A stretch of DNA of 64,000 bases from Aliihoeflea sp023389195. Its GTDB lineage: Bacteria > Pseudomonadota > Alphaproteobacteria > Rhizobiales > Rhizobiaceae. The position numbers were made by a program, and so were the translations under genes. Positions 1 through 8,723 of the stretch are shown here, piece by piece; position 1 is the first letter of the stretch, and every line of letters begins with the position of its first letter. The notes under the pieces are model-generated. The model ran no database searches. It had not been told where the DNA came from and was given only the letters and a program-made list of their open reading frames with translations. The stretch lies in contig JAEWET010000011.1 in the NCBI GenBank assembly GCA_023389195.1, forward strand, positions 62,001-126,000, written 5' to 3'.

Positions 1-1139
1 CCGTCTGGTGCTCGAACGACTATCTCGGCATGGGCCAGCATGAGAGCGTGATCGGCGCGATGCAGAATGCCGCCGGCCGCATGGGCTCTGGCGCGGGCGG
101 CACGCGCAACATTTCGGGCACCAACCATCCGCTCGTCGAGCTCGAGGCGGAGCTCGCCGACCTTCACGGCAAGGAAGCCGGTCTCGTCTTCACCTCCGGC
201 TTTGTCTCCAACGAGGCGGCGATCTCGACCATCGCGAAGCTGCTGCCCGACTGCCTGATCCTTTCGGACGAACTCAACCACGCCTCGATGATCGAGGGCG
301 TGAAGAAGTCGGGCGCGGAGAAGAAGATCTTCCGCCACAACGATCTTGCCCATCTCAAAAGTCTGCTCCAGGCAGCGCCGATCGAGCGCGCCAAGCTGAT
401 CGCCTTCGAGAGCGTCTATTCGATGGATGGCGACATCGCGCCGATCAAGGAAATCTGCGATCTGGCCGAGCGCTACAATGCGATGACCTATATCGACGAG
501 GTGCACGCGGTCGGCATGTATGGCGCGCGCGGGGGCGGCATTTCCGAGCGCGAGGGCTTGGCGCATCGCATCGACATCATCGAGGGCACGCTCGCCAAGG
601 CGTTCGGCGTCATGGGTGGCTACATCACCGGCAAGCGCGCCGTCATCGACGCCGTGCGCTCCTATGCGCCGGGCTTCATCTTCACCACCGCCCTGCCCCC
701 GGCGCTTGCCGCCGCGGCGACGGCCTCGATCCGGCACCTGAAGGAAAGCCAGAGCGAGCGCGATGCGCATCAGCGCCAGGCACAGCAGGCCAAGGACGCG
801 CTCGAGGCGGCGGGCCTGCCGGTGATGCCGTCGCAGACGCATATCGTGCCGCTGCTCGTCGGCGACCCGGAGCTTTGCAAGCAGGCAAGCGATCGCCTCC
901 TCGACAAGCACGGCATCTACATCCAGCCGATCAACTACCCGACCGTGCCGCGCGGCACGGAGCGGCTGCGCATCACGCCGACGCCGTTCCATTCGGACGC
1001 GCTGATCGCAGGCCTGAAGGATGCGCTGCTGGAGACGTGGACGGCGCTTGGGATTCCGTTCCAGACGGCGCCTGCGGAGACGCAGGAAGGCCGGTCGGAG
1101 CGTGTTGTGTCGCTGGTTACGGCGAAAGCCGGCGGCTAG
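1..1139 (+). CDS. hemA: 5-aminolevulinate synthase, 3' part (5' end outside window)
   Basis: Condenses glycine and succinyl-CoA to 5-aminolevulinate, the first haem precursor in alphaproteobacteria (C4 or Shemin pathway); PLP-dependent and cytosolic. The frame is open from base 3 and already reads VWCSNDYLGMGQH, which lies near residue 25-35 of the usual ~405-aa protein, so only a short N-terminus is missing. The internal ATG at 30 is not the start. Visible marks are the glycine-rich GSGAGGTRNISG segment, the substrate/PLP region SDELNHASMIEG, DEVHAVGMYG, and the PLP lysine in GTLAKAFGVMGG. The C-terminus, with YPTVPRGTERLRITPTP, is complete. The stop is followed by two GC-rich hairpins facing the convergent aminotransferase. 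Confidence 0.96.
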   Translation, partial: VWCSNDYLGMGQHESVIGAMQNAAGRMGSGAGGTRNISGTNHPLVELEAELADLHGKEAGLVFTSGFVSNEAAISTIAKLLPDCLILSDELNHASMIEGVKKSGAEKKIFRHNDLAHLKSLLQAAPIERAKLIAFESVYSMDGDIAPIKEICDLAERYNAMTYIDEVHAVGMYGARGGGISEREGLAHRIDIIEGTLAKAFGVMGGYITGKRAVIDAVRSYAPGFIFTTALPPALAAAATASIRHLKESQSERDAHQRQAQQAKDALEAAGLPVMPSQTHIVPLLVGDPELCKQASDRLLDKHGIYIQPINYPTVPRGTERLRITPTPFHSDALIAGLKDALLETWTALGIPFQTAPAETQEGRSERVVSLVTAKAGG

Positions 1140-1170
1140 GCTTCAAGTCCTTTAACAGCGCGCCCTCTCC

Positions 1171-1264
1171 ACCGCCTTCGGCGGTCCCCCTCCCCCGCTT
1201 CGCAGGGGAGGATTGAGGTCGCGGTCGTCCCCGACGGTGAATCCTCCCCCGTTTACGGGGGAGG
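1171..1264. repeat. cluster of GC-rich palindromes between convergent genes
   Basis: Three inverted repeats lie in the 170-base gap between hemA and the aminotransferase. ACCGCC/GGCGGT is at 1171-1185, CCTCCCC/GGGGAGG at 1189-1211, and a perfect 9-bp stem with a TTTA loop at 1243-1264. The last two share the same CCTCCCC...GGGGAGG arms, so this is probably a dispersed intergenic palindrome of the kind common in rhizobia. It could also act as a bidirectional terminator, but no T-run follows. Confidence 0.6.
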
Positions 1265-1309
1265 TGGCCCGTAGGGACGGAGGGCGCGCGTTGAAATCGA
1301 CAGGCCAAA

Positions 1310-2476
1310 TCAGCGGCTTTCGATCCAGCGCGCCAGCCTGTCAGCGGCTTCCTCGACATGGTCGAGGCGGCGGTGGAAGCAGAGGCGGAAGAATTCTTCG
1401 CCGCCCGGACCGAAGGCTGTTCCCGGCGCAAGCCCGACATTGGCATCGTCGACGATCTCGAACGCAGCCCGCTTCGTGTCGCGGATTCCGTCGATCTTGA
1501 AGAACAGGTAGAACGCGCCGGGCGGGACCGTGAGGTCGACGCGGCCGGTGGCGAGCAGGCGCTGGGCGATCGTGTCGCGCGCAATGCGGGCGGCGGCGAT
1601 TTCGCTTCTTAGGAAGTCGTCGCCCTGATCGAGCGCGGCGACGGCGCCCTTCTGCAGGAAGGCGGGGGTGCCCGAGGTCGAATACTGGATCAGGTTTTCG
1701 AAGACCTGCTGCAGTTCGGGGTGTATTTTCAGCCAGCCGACGCGCCAGCCGGTCATCGCCCAGTTCTTGGAGAAGGAATTGACGAAGAGGATGCGGTCAT
1801 CGGGGCGCATCACGTCCATGAAGGACGGGGCGCGCGGGCCATCATAGTAGAACAGCGAATAGATCTCGTCGGCGATGATCCAGAGATTGTGCTCGCGCGC
1901 GATCTCCAGAATGTCCTCCAGCGTCTCGCGGTCGGCGGTCCAGCCGGTCGGGTTCGAGGGCGTGTTGACGAAGATCGCCTTGGTTTTGTCCGTGATCGCC
2001 TCCTCGATGCCGTCGACGTCGCAGGTCCAGCCATTGCCCGAATGGACGAGCGGAACGGGGACCGGCACCGCGCCGGCGACGCCGAGGGCGGCCGGGAAAT
2101 TCGGCCAGGAAGGCGTCAGGTAGACGACCTCGTCGCCGGCGCCGGCCACGGCGTCGATGGCAAGCTGGATCGCCTGCATGCCCGAGCCGGTTACGATGAA
2201 TTCCTCGTGGCTGAAGTCGTAGCCGAAATGGCGCTTGTGGTAGCGGACGAGCGCGTGGCGCAGTTCGGGAATGCCGCGCTGCCAGGTGTAGAAAGTTTCG
2301 CCGGCCTGGAGCGCCTGGATGGCCGCATTCTGGATGAAGTCCGGCGTCGGCTTGTCGCCCTCGCCTGCCCAGAGCGGTATGAGGCCGGTCTTGGTGCGGC
2401 CATGGTTGACGACGGCAACGATGCCGCTTTCGGGCGCAAGACGGGCTTCGCCACGCAGATGATCGACGAGTGACAT
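1310..2476 (-). CDS. class I/II PLP-dependent aminotransferase
   Basis: A 388-aa fold-type I aminotransferase of the aspartate/aromatic family, cytosolic. Visible marks are the substrate-binding NTPSNPTGW segment, IIADEIYSLF with the cofactor-contacting Asp and Tyr, and the Schiff-base lysine in NSFSKNWAMTGWRVGWL. The C-terminal FRLCFHR arginine normally binds the substrate carboxylate. Length is normal for the family. It converges on hemA and is followed on the same strand by mscL. Substrate cannot be fixed from sequence; related rhizobial proteins are annotated simply as pyridoxal phosphate-dependent aminotransferase. Confidence 0.9.
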   Translation of the reverse strand: MSLVDHLRGEARLAPESGIVAVVNHGRTKTGLIPLWAGEGDKPTPDFIQNAAIQALQAGETFYTWQRGIPELRHALVRYHKRHFGYDFSHEEFIVTGSGMQAIQLAIDAVAGAGDEVVYLTPSWPNFPAALGVAGAVPVPVPLVHSGNGWTCDVDGIEEAITDKTKAIFVNTPSNPTGWTADRETLEDILEIAREHNLWIIADEIYSLFYYDGPRAPSFMDVMRPDDRILFVNSFSKNWAMTGWRVGWLKIHPELQQVFENLIQYSTSGTPAFLQKGAVAALDQGDDFLRSEIAAARIARDTIAQRLLATGRVDLTVPPGAFYLFFKIDGIRDTKRAAFEIVDDANVGLAPGTAFGPGGEEFFRLCFHRRLDHVEEAADRLARWIESR

Positions 2477-2528
2477 TCAGTGTTCCCGGGAAGAGGCGCC
2501 CCGCCGGTCGGCCGGGCGCCAGAAAAGG

Positions 2529-2960
2529 TCAGACGGGCCGGCGCGCGAGCAGGTCGCGGATTTCGGTCAGGAGCGCGACGTCGGCGGGCGGTGCCGGCGG
2601 TACGTCCGCGACCTTCTCCTCACGTTCCATGCGGCGACGCAGATTGTTCACCGCCTTGACGATCAGGAAGATGATCCAGGCCAGGATCAGGAAGTTGATC
2701 AGCACGGTGAGGAAGCTGCCATAGGCGAAGACCGCGCCTTGTTCGCGCGCAGCCGCCAGCGTGTTCGCCGTGACTTCCGACGACAGAGGCAGGAAGTAAT
2801 TCGAGAAGTCGAAGCCACCGAAAATCGCGCCGACAACCGGCATGATGATGTCGTCGACCAGCGACGAGACAATGAGCCCGAACGCGCCGCCGATGATGAC
2901 GCCGACGGCGAGGTCCATCACATTGCCCCTGGCAATGAACTCCTGAAATTCCTTGATCAT
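2529..2960 (-). CDS. mscL: large-conductance mechanosensitive channel MscL
   Basis: A pentameric inner-membrane channel that opens under membrane tension and releases solutes during hypo-osmotic shock. The start at 2960 gives the conserved N-terminus MIKEFQEFIARGNVMDLAVG. The amphipathic S1 helix runs into TM1 (VIIGGAFGLIVSSLVDDIIMP), followed by a periplasmic loop, TM2 (FLTVLINFLILAWIIFLIVK) and a charged cytoplasmic C-terminal helix. It is 143 aa, the usual length. An in-frame ATG at 2972 would add MVAV; its purine-rich site sits too close to be a good ribosome site, so the shorter start was preferred. Confidence 0.95.
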   Translation of the reverse strand: MIKEFQEFIARGNVMDLAVGVIIGGAFGLIVSSLVDDIIMPVVGAIFGGFDFSNYFLPLSSEVTANTLAAAREQGAVFAYGSFLTVLINFLILAWIIFLIVKAVNNLRRRMEREEKVADVPPAPPADVALLTEIRDLLARRPV

Positions 2961-3163
2961 GACAGCCACCATGTCCCCTTGGAGCCGAGTGAGCGAAGGT
3001 TGCGGACGGCTGCTCCGCAACAGGGCAGAAGATAGCAGAAGCTTTCGCGCGCTAAAGATGCAATCTCGACTGGCCCCACAGCCATTTCGATCAGACGCAA
3101 GTTCGATGGACAGGCCGATCTCGCTGTGGTTGCCTGAATGCGCTGGAGGAGGACGGAACGGGT

Positions 3164-6100
3164 ATGCAGGGCTGGGTGGTTGTCATCGTCGCCGTCGCCT
3201 ATGTCTCGCTGCTTTTCGGCATAGCGAGCCTGGGTGACCGGCATTCGGCGCGGCACGGGCCGATCCGGGCGCGACCCTACATCTACTCCTTCAGCCTGGC
3301 GATCTACTGCACGTCGTGGACATTCTTCGGCTCGGTCGGGCTTGCCAGCGAGCGCGGGTTCGAGTTCCTCGCCATCTATATCGGCCCGATCATGGTGTTC
3401 CTGTTCGGGTTTCCGCTACTGCGCCGGATCATGCGGCTGGCGAAATCCGAAAAAATCACCTCGATCGCCGACTTCCTCGCCGCGCGCTACGGCAAGAGCT
3501 TCGCCGTCGCCTCGATCGCGACGATGATCGCCGCGATGGGAACGGTGCCTTACATCGCGCTGCAGTTGAAGGCGATCTCGGGCAGCGTCAGCCTGATGGT
3601 CGAGCACTATAATGGCGCGCCGCCGGTCGATTTCGTCTTCGGCGACATCTCGCTCATCGTGACCGTCCTGCTCGCGATCTTCGCGATCCTGTTCGGCACC
3701 CGGCATGCGGACGCAACCGAGCACCAGGACGGGCTGATCCTGGCCGTGGCGGTCGAATCGATCGTCAAGCTGGCGGCGTTCCTCGCGGTGGGCATCGCCG
3801 TCTCGTTCTTCTTCTTCGGAGGTCCGAGCGAACTGATCAGCGAGGTACGCAATTCGGCTGCCGCCATGGCCGCCTACGACTTCCAGACCTCGCTGCCGGT
3901 ATGGATCACCATGACGACGCTGAGCGCCATCGCCATCATCATGCTGCCGCGCCAGTTCTACGTCACCATCGTCGAGAACCGCTCGGAGAGCGAGTTGCGC
4001 ACGGCCACATGGCTGTTTCCGGCCTATCTGGTAATGATCAACCTGTTCGTGGTGCCGATCGCCTTTGCAGGCATCGTGCTTCTCGGGCCCGAACAGAACG
4101 CCGATCTCTACGTCGTCTCGATCCCGCTTCTCTTCGGCCAGGACTGGCTGGCGATGTTCGCCTTCATCGGCGGGCTTTCGGCGGCGACGGCGATGGTGAT
4201 CGTCGCCAGCGTGGCGCTGGCGATCATGATCTCCAACGACCTCATCCTGCCGCTCTTCCTGCGCGGAATGGCCAAGCAGTATCTCGTCCAGCGGGACGAT
4301 CTGTCCAAGGTCATCCTCAACATCCGCCGTGCGGCGATCTTCGCCGTGCTGATCGCGGCGTTCCTCTATTATCGCGAGATCACCAACAACACGCGCCTCG
4401 CCTCGATCGGCCTGATCTCGTTCGCCGCGATCGCGCAATTCGCGCCGGCGTTCTTCGGTGGGCTCGTCTGGCGCGGGGCGAATGCGCGCGGCGCGGTGAT
4501 CGGCATGCTCGCCGGCATCGCGCTCTGGGGCTACACGCTGCTCCTACCTTCGCTCGCGCCGCCGGACACGGCGATCGTGCAGTTCGGGCTTTTCGGCCTC
4601 GAGGCGCTGCGCCCGCACTCGCTGTTCGGAACCAGTGCCGAGCCGCTCGTCCATGGCGTCCTGTGGAGCTTGTCGGTCAACACGCTGTTCTTCGTGCTCG
4701 GCTCGCTGTCGCGCACGGCCAAGCCGCTGGAGCGCATCCAGGCGGCACTATTCGTGCCGCGCGACACCAGCCCGATGCCGAGCTTCCGCCGGTTCCGCAC
4801 GGCGGTCACCGTCGATGATCTGAAGGACACGATCGCGCGCTATCTGGGGGTGGAGCGCACGGAGCGCTCGTTCCAGAATTTCGAGGCGAAGCAGAGCCTG
4901 CCGCTGGTCGGCAAGGACCCGGCCAACATGGCCGTGATCCGCTTTTCGGAACAACTTTTGACCAGCGCCGTCGGCTCGTCCTCGGCGCGGCTCGTCCTGT
5001 CGCTCCTCTTCCAGCGCCACGACCGCTCGCCGCGCGAGGCGCTGCGGCTGCTCGACGACGCGTCCGAGGCGCTGCAGCACAATCGCGACCTTCTCCAGAT
5101 CGCGCTCGACCAGATGGAACAAGGGATCACCGTCTTCGACCGCGACTTCCGGCTGATCTGCTGGAACAGGCAGTATCGCTCGCTGTTCTATCTGCCGGAC
5201 TCGATGGGGCGGGTCGGCGTCTCGCTCGACGAAATCCTGCGGCACCTGGCCGATCGTGGCGACATCAATTTCGATACGATCCACCAGACGATCGACCGGC
5301 TCGCCGCCTTCCGCTCGCCCTGGCAGCTCGAACTGAAGAGCACCGGGCGGATCATCGAATTGCGCTCCAACCCGATGCCCGATGGCGGGCTGGTGGCGAC
5401 CTATGCGGACATCACGCAGCGCGTCGAGGCCGATCTGGCGCTGAAGCGGGTGAACGAGACGCTGGAAAACCGCGTCGCGCGGCGCACTGCGGAACTGACG
5501 CGGGTGAACGAGGAACTGGCGCAGGCGCAGATGCTGGCCGAGGAGGCCAATCTGGGCAAGACGCGCTTCCTCGCCGCCGCCGGCCACGACATCCTTCAGC
5601 CGCTCAACGCGGCGCGGCTCTACTGCGCCTCGCTCGCCGAAAGCGTCGGCCAAAGTCCGGTCGGCGATGGCGTCGCCAACATCGAATCCTCGCTCGATTC
5701 GGTCGAGACGATCCTCGGTGCGGTGCTCGACATCTCTCGGCTCGACACCGGCGCGATGCGGCCGGTCGACACCATTTTCAGGCTGGACGGGCTCATGCGC
5801 CAGATCCAGACCGACTTCCAACCGCTGGCGCAGGAAAAGAAGCTCGACCTGCGCATCGTTTCGACCGGGCTCGCCGTCCATACGGACCGCAACCTGTTTC
5901 GCCGTCTCGTCCAGAACCTCGTCTCGAACGCGATCAAATATACCCGCTCCGGCACGGTGCTGGTGGGCGTGAAGCGGCGCGGGGACCTGCTCGAACTGCA
6001 GGTCCACGATACCGGCATCGGCATCGACGGCGACAAGCTCAACACGGTCTTCAGCGAGTTCACCCGATTGCAGGACGGCGCGCGCGAGGCGCAGGGGCTG

Positions 6101-6646
6101 GGGCTCGGGCTGTCAATCGTCGACCGCATCGCGCGGGTGCTGCGGCTCGAAATCCGAATTCATTCGGTGAAGGGCAAAGGCTCGTGCTTCTCGGTCCTGT
6201 TGCCGATCACCGAGGCCCCGCCAGCGGCGCTGGCCAGCGACATCCGGCCTCAGGTCGGCGCCCATATAAGGCTCGACGGCGTCTCGGTGCTCTGCATCGA
6301 CAACGAACCGCGCATTCTCGACGGAATGCGCAAGCTGCTCGAAGGCTGGGGCTGCCGCGTGACCACGGCTGGCGGGTCGTCCGGCCTGACGGCGGCGATG
6401 CCGACGCCGGACGTGGTGCTGGCCGATTTCCACCTCGACCAGGAGGACGGGTTCCAGGCCATTGCCCGCGCGCGGCAGATCTGGAGCGACGCGCTGCCCG
6501 CGATCCTGGTGACGGCGGACCGGTCGAACGACGTGCGCGAGCGTGCGACCGCGCTCGACGTTCCGGTGCTGCAAAAGCCGGTCAAGCCGGCGGCGCTGCG
6601 CACGATGCTGACGCGCTATCGCAAGCTGCTTTCGGCGGCCGAATAA
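3164..6646 (+). CDS. hybrid sensor histidine kinase with N-terminal sodium:solute symporter domain
   Basis: A 1160-aa inner-membrane hybrid kinase. Residues ~1-510 form a multi-helix sodium:solute symporter (PutP-like) domain. A linker and a PAS domain (~620-730) follow, then a coiled coil (LENRVARRTAELTRVNEELAQ), HisKA with the phospho-acceptor H808 (AAGHDILQPLNAARL), and HATPase (N box VQNLVSNAIKY, G boxes DTGIGI and GLGLGLS). A receiver with D1088 (LADFHLD) and the conserved lysine in LQKPVKP closes the protein. This is the architecture of the CbrA/NahK-like transporter-fused kinases. A good GGAGGAGG site precedes the ATG. The stop directly abuts the stop of the convergent response regulator, its likely partner. 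Ligand unknown. Confidence 0.93.
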   Translation: MQGWVVVIVAVAYVSLLFGIASLGDRHSARHGPIRARPYIYSFSLAIYCTSWTFFGSVGLASERGFEFLAIYIGPIMVFLFGFPLLRRIMRLAKSEKITSIADFLAARYGKSFAVASIATMIAAMGTVPYIALQLKAISGSVSLMVEHYNGAPPVDFVFGDISLIVTVLLAIFAILFGTRHADATEHQDGLILAVAVESIVKLAAFLAVGIAVSFFFFGGPSELISEVRNSAAAMAAYDFQTSLPVWITMTTLSAIAIIMLPRQFYVTIVENRSESELRTATWLFPAYLVMINLFVVPIAFAGIVLLGPEQNADLYVVSIPLLFGQDWLAMFAFIGGLSAATAMVIVASVALAIMISNDLILPLFLRGMAKQYLVQRDDLSKVILNIRRAAIFAVLIAAFLYYREITNNTRLASIGLISFAAIAQFAPAFFGGLVWRGANARGAVIGMLAGIALWGYTLLLPSLAPPDTAIVQFGLFGLEALRPHSLFGTSAEPLVHGVLWSLSVNTLFFVLGSLSRTAKPLERIQAALFVPRDTSPMPSFRRFRTAVTVDDLKDTIARYLGVERTERSFQNFEAKQSLPLVGKDPANMAVIRFSEQLLTSAVGSSSARLVLSLLFQRHDRSPREALRLLDDASEALQHNRDLLQIALDQMEQGITVFDRDFRLICWNRQYRSLFYLPDSMGRVGVSLDEILRHLADRGDINFDTIHQTIDRLAAFRSPWQLELKSTGRIIELRSNPMPDGGLVATYADITQRVEADLALKRVNETLENRVARRTAELTRVNEELAQAQMLAEEANLGKTRFLAAAGHDILQPLNAARLYCASLAESVGQSPVGDGVANIESSLDSVETILGAVLDISRLDTGAMRPVDTIFRLDGLMRQIQTDFQPLAQEKKLDLRIVSTGLAVHTDRNLFRRLVQNLVSNAIKYTRSGTVLVGVKRRGDLLELQVHDTGIGIDGDKLNTVFSEFTRLQDGAREAQGLGLGLSIVDRIARVLRLEIRIHSVKGKGSCFSVLLPITEAPPAALASDIRPQVGAHIRLDGVSVLCIDNEPRILDGMRKLLEGWGCRVTTAGGSSGLTAAMPTPDVVLADFHLDQEDGFQAIARARQIWSDALPAILVTADRSNDVRERATALDVPVLQKPVKPAALRTMLTRYRKLLSAAE

Positions 6647-7300
6647 TCAGGCGTTCGCCTGCTGCTCCATGCCGATGCGCGAGAGGCGGATGACGGCCTG
6701 GGTGCGGCTGTCGACGCCCAGCTTCTGCAGGATGGCGGAGACATGCGCCTTGATCGTCGCCTCGGACACGCCCAGCTCATAGGCGATCTGCTTGTTGAGT
6801 AGCCCCTCGGCGAGCATCGTCAGGACGCGCGATTGCTGCGGGGTCAGGGATTGGAGGCGCTGAATGAGATCGGAGACTTCCGCGTCCCGTTCCTCGCCCA
6901 GATCGAGCCCGTCCGGCAAGGCGATGCCGCCCGCGAGCACCGTCTCGACCGCCCGTCGTATCTGGTCCATGCCCGCGGATTTGGAGATGAAGCCCGACGC
7001 GCCGAGCTCGATCGCGCGGCGGACGGTCTCGGCATCATCGCGCGCGGAGACGATGACGACCGGAAAGTTCGACGAAATGCCGCGCAGGGCGACGAGGCCC
7101 GACAGGCCGCTCGAGCCCGGCATCGTCAGGTCGAGAAGCAGGAGGTCGATGTCGTCATTGGCAACGACGCTGGCCTTTGCCGCATCGAAATCACCCACCT
7201 CCTCGATCTGGGCATCGCCGAACGAGGAGAGCGCGTGCTTGAGCGCGCCGCGAAACAATGGATGATCGTCGGCAATGACGAACCGATAGCGCTGATCCAA
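6647..7300 (-). CDS. NarL/FixJ-family response regulator
   Basis: A 217-aa two-domain regulator. The receiver domain has the acidic pair D11/D12, the phospho-acceptor D57 (LLLLDLTMPG), the switch Ser (VIVSARDD) and Lys (FISKSA). The C-terminal LuxR-type HTH (about residues 145-205) carries LTPQQSRVLTMLAEGLLNKQ and SEATIKAHVSAILQKLG. It probably binds DNA as a phosphorylated dimer. It lies tail to tail with the hybrid kinase with no base between the two stop codons, so the pair is likely one signalling system. The upstream gap to the divergent YiaA-like gene (7301-7508) should hold its promoter. Confidence 0.92.
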   Translation of the reverse strand: MDQRYRFVIADDHPLFRGALKHALSSFGDAQIEEVGDFDAAKASVVANDDIDLLLLDLTMPGSSGLSGLVALRGISSNFPVVIVSARDDAETVRRAIELGASGFISKSAGMDQIRRAVETVLAGGIALPDGLDLGEERDAEVSDLIQRLQSLTPQQSRVLTMLAEGLLNKQIAYELGVSEATIKAHVSAILQKLGVDSRTQAVIRLSRIGMEQQANA

Positions 7301-7508
7301 AAACCCCTCCCTGTTCCGGCCCGCCGGGCGGAGTTTAGACGGATGCGGCCAAGGCGCTAGTGCGATTGTGGCCGCGCGCCGGATTTTGTGAACACCGCCG
7401 CGGCGCGGATCGTGCGATATTCGACTTTAGTCGTGCAAAACCGCATTCCCTTGCGGAACCGGGGCGCAGGCGCGGCGTTGAGGCACATCCCGAACCGGAA
7501 CCATCACG

Positions 7509-7886
7509 ATGGAAGCGATACGCCAGATTGCCGTTTTCTGTGTCGGGCGGGCCGTGATGTTCGGTGCCCTCGCCATCGGCCTCGTGATGCTGTCCTTCTC
7601 GTTCGATCCAGCCTGGGCGTTTCGCGCCGGCGCGATCATGACGCTCTTCATGGCGGCCGTCCTGCTCTTCAAGGCCCAGACGGCGAAGCACAAGCAGCCC
7701 AGCCGCACGGAAGTCTGGATTTATCTCGACGACCGAATGAAGCCGAAGAACGACCACGCCGTCAGCTATTTCGGCAAGATCCTGAGCGAGGTCTATGGAC
7801 GGTTCGCGCAGGTGTCGCTGATGGTGGCCTGCGGCATGTTCGTGGTTTCGCAGACCTTCTTTGCCATCGGCTTCAGTTTCTACTGA
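7509..7886 (+). CDS. YiaA/YiaB-like small inner-membrane protein
   Basis: A 125-aa predicted membrane protein with two hydrophobic helices near the N-terminus (about 8-30 and 36-55), a polar middle (TEVWIYLDDRMKPKND), and a third hydrophobic segment at the C-terminus. It resembles the rhizobial small membrane proteins often annotated as YiaA/YiaB-type or simply hypothetical. It is transcribed divergently from the response regulator and converges on a secreted protein gene. No function can be given. Confidence 0.72.
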   Translation: MEAIRQIAVFCVGRAVMFGALAIGLVMLSFSFDPAWAFRAGAIMTLFMAAVLLFKAQTAKHKQPSRTEVWIYLDDRMKPKNDHAVSYFGKILSEVYGRFAQVSLMVACGMFVVSQTFFAIGFSFY

Positions 7887-7892
7887 CCTGCC

Positions 7893-8306
7893 CTAGGTCC
7901 GGTCCGGCGCTTCTTCGGGCGTGCGCAGATCCTTCTCCCAGCCCTCGACGATGTCGAAGAAATTCTGGAAGAAGCGGCGCATGTAGCCGAGCGAACGCTC
8001 GAACTCCTCTTCGGACGGCAACGCCCGCGTGCCGTCATCGGCACCGACGCCCGCCTGCCGTTCGAGGGCTTCGACCCGGCGCTCCAGATCGTCGATGCGT
8101 TCCTCGTAGGCGACGCGCTCGTCGGTCGAGGTGCGGCAGACGAGTTGGCCGGACTGTTCCTCGCAGACCGACATCTGGCCGGTCGTGGTGTCCATGCGCA
8201 CGAAGCCCGTATCGGTGCGCTCCAGCCTGTAGCGCTCGGTCTCCTGCGCGAAGGCCGGAGCGGCGAGCATTCCGCCGAGAACGGCGGCGACGACGAGATG
8301 GCGCAT
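7893..8306 (-). CDS. conserved secreted hypothetical protein with coiled coil
   Basis: A 137-aa protein starting MRHLVVAAVLGGMLAAPAFAQ, a clear Sec signal peptide with AFA-Q cleavage. The mature part begins ETERYRLERTDTGFVRMDTTTG, has two cysteines (SVCEEQSGQLVC) that could form a disulfide, then a short coiled coil (ERIDDLERRVEALERQ). The start at 8306 was chosen because AAGGAGG lies 7 bases upstream; a longer frame reaching 8699 would overlap DUF952 and is rejected. Similar small periplasmic proteins are widespread in rhizobia, with no known role. Confidence 0.8.
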   Translation of the reverse strand: MRHLVVAAVLGGMLAAPAFAQETERYRLERTDTGFVRMDTTTGQMSVCEEQSGQLVCRTSTDERVAYEERIDDLERRVEALERQAGVGADDGTRALPSEEEFERSLGYMRRFFQNFFDIVEGWEKDLRTPEEAPDRT

Positions 8307-8375
8307 TTGCGTTCCTCCTTGGCATCGGCGGCAGCGGCGCTTTTCATCGGCGCGCGCGACCGCTATAGCGCGGAC

Positions 8376-8723
8376 ATGACAGGCATCATCTACAAGATCG
8401 TCCCGGCGCCAATGTGGCAAGAGGCAGTGGACCGTGGCCGCTTCGACGGCGCGCCGGTCGACCTCGCCGACGGGTTCATCCATTTTTCGACCGCAGCCCA
8501 AGTACGCGAAACCGCGGCGAAGCATTTCGCCGGGCAGGACGATCTTCTGCTCGTCGCCGTGGATGGCGATGCGCTCGGTGCGGGGCTGCGCTACGAAGCC
8601 TCGCGCGGCGGCGCCCTCTTCCCGCATCTCTACGCGCCGCTCGATCCTCGCCTTGCGCTTTGGGCCAAGCCCCTGCCGCTCGGTGCGGACGGACGGCACG
8701 TCTTTCCGGAGCTGCCGGCATGA
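8376..8723 (+). CDS. DUF952 family protein
   Basis: A 115-aa cytosolic protein of the DUF952 family, recognised by the N-terminal IYKIVPAPMWQEA, DGFIHFSTAAQV (the conserved GFIH(F/L)S block), the LLVAVD strand and FPHLYAPL. DUF952 proteins resemble ADP-ribosyltransferase-fold proteins in structure prediction, but no reaction is established. The start at 8376 matches the family N-terminus; a longer open frame from 8145 has no support. Its stop overlaps the start of pyrD (ATGA), so both are probably translated from one message, an arrangement common in rhizobia. Confidence 0.88.
   Translation: MTGIIYKIVPAPMWQEAVDRGRFDGAPVDLADGFIHFSTAAQVRETAAKHFAGQDDLLLVAVDGDALGAGLRYEASRGGALFPHLYAPLDPRLALWAKPLPLGADGRHVFPELPA

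Noticed and set aside
1243..1264. Simple rho-independent terminator for hemA
   Set aside because: The stem is perfect but no T-run follows, and its arms recur in the neighbouring palindrome, so a dispersed repeat is the better description.
3416..6007. Long minus-strand frames opposite the hybrid kinase (340 and 419 codons)
   Set aside because: Arg/Asp/His-rich mirror translations of GC-rich coding DNA, with no domains or ribosome sites.
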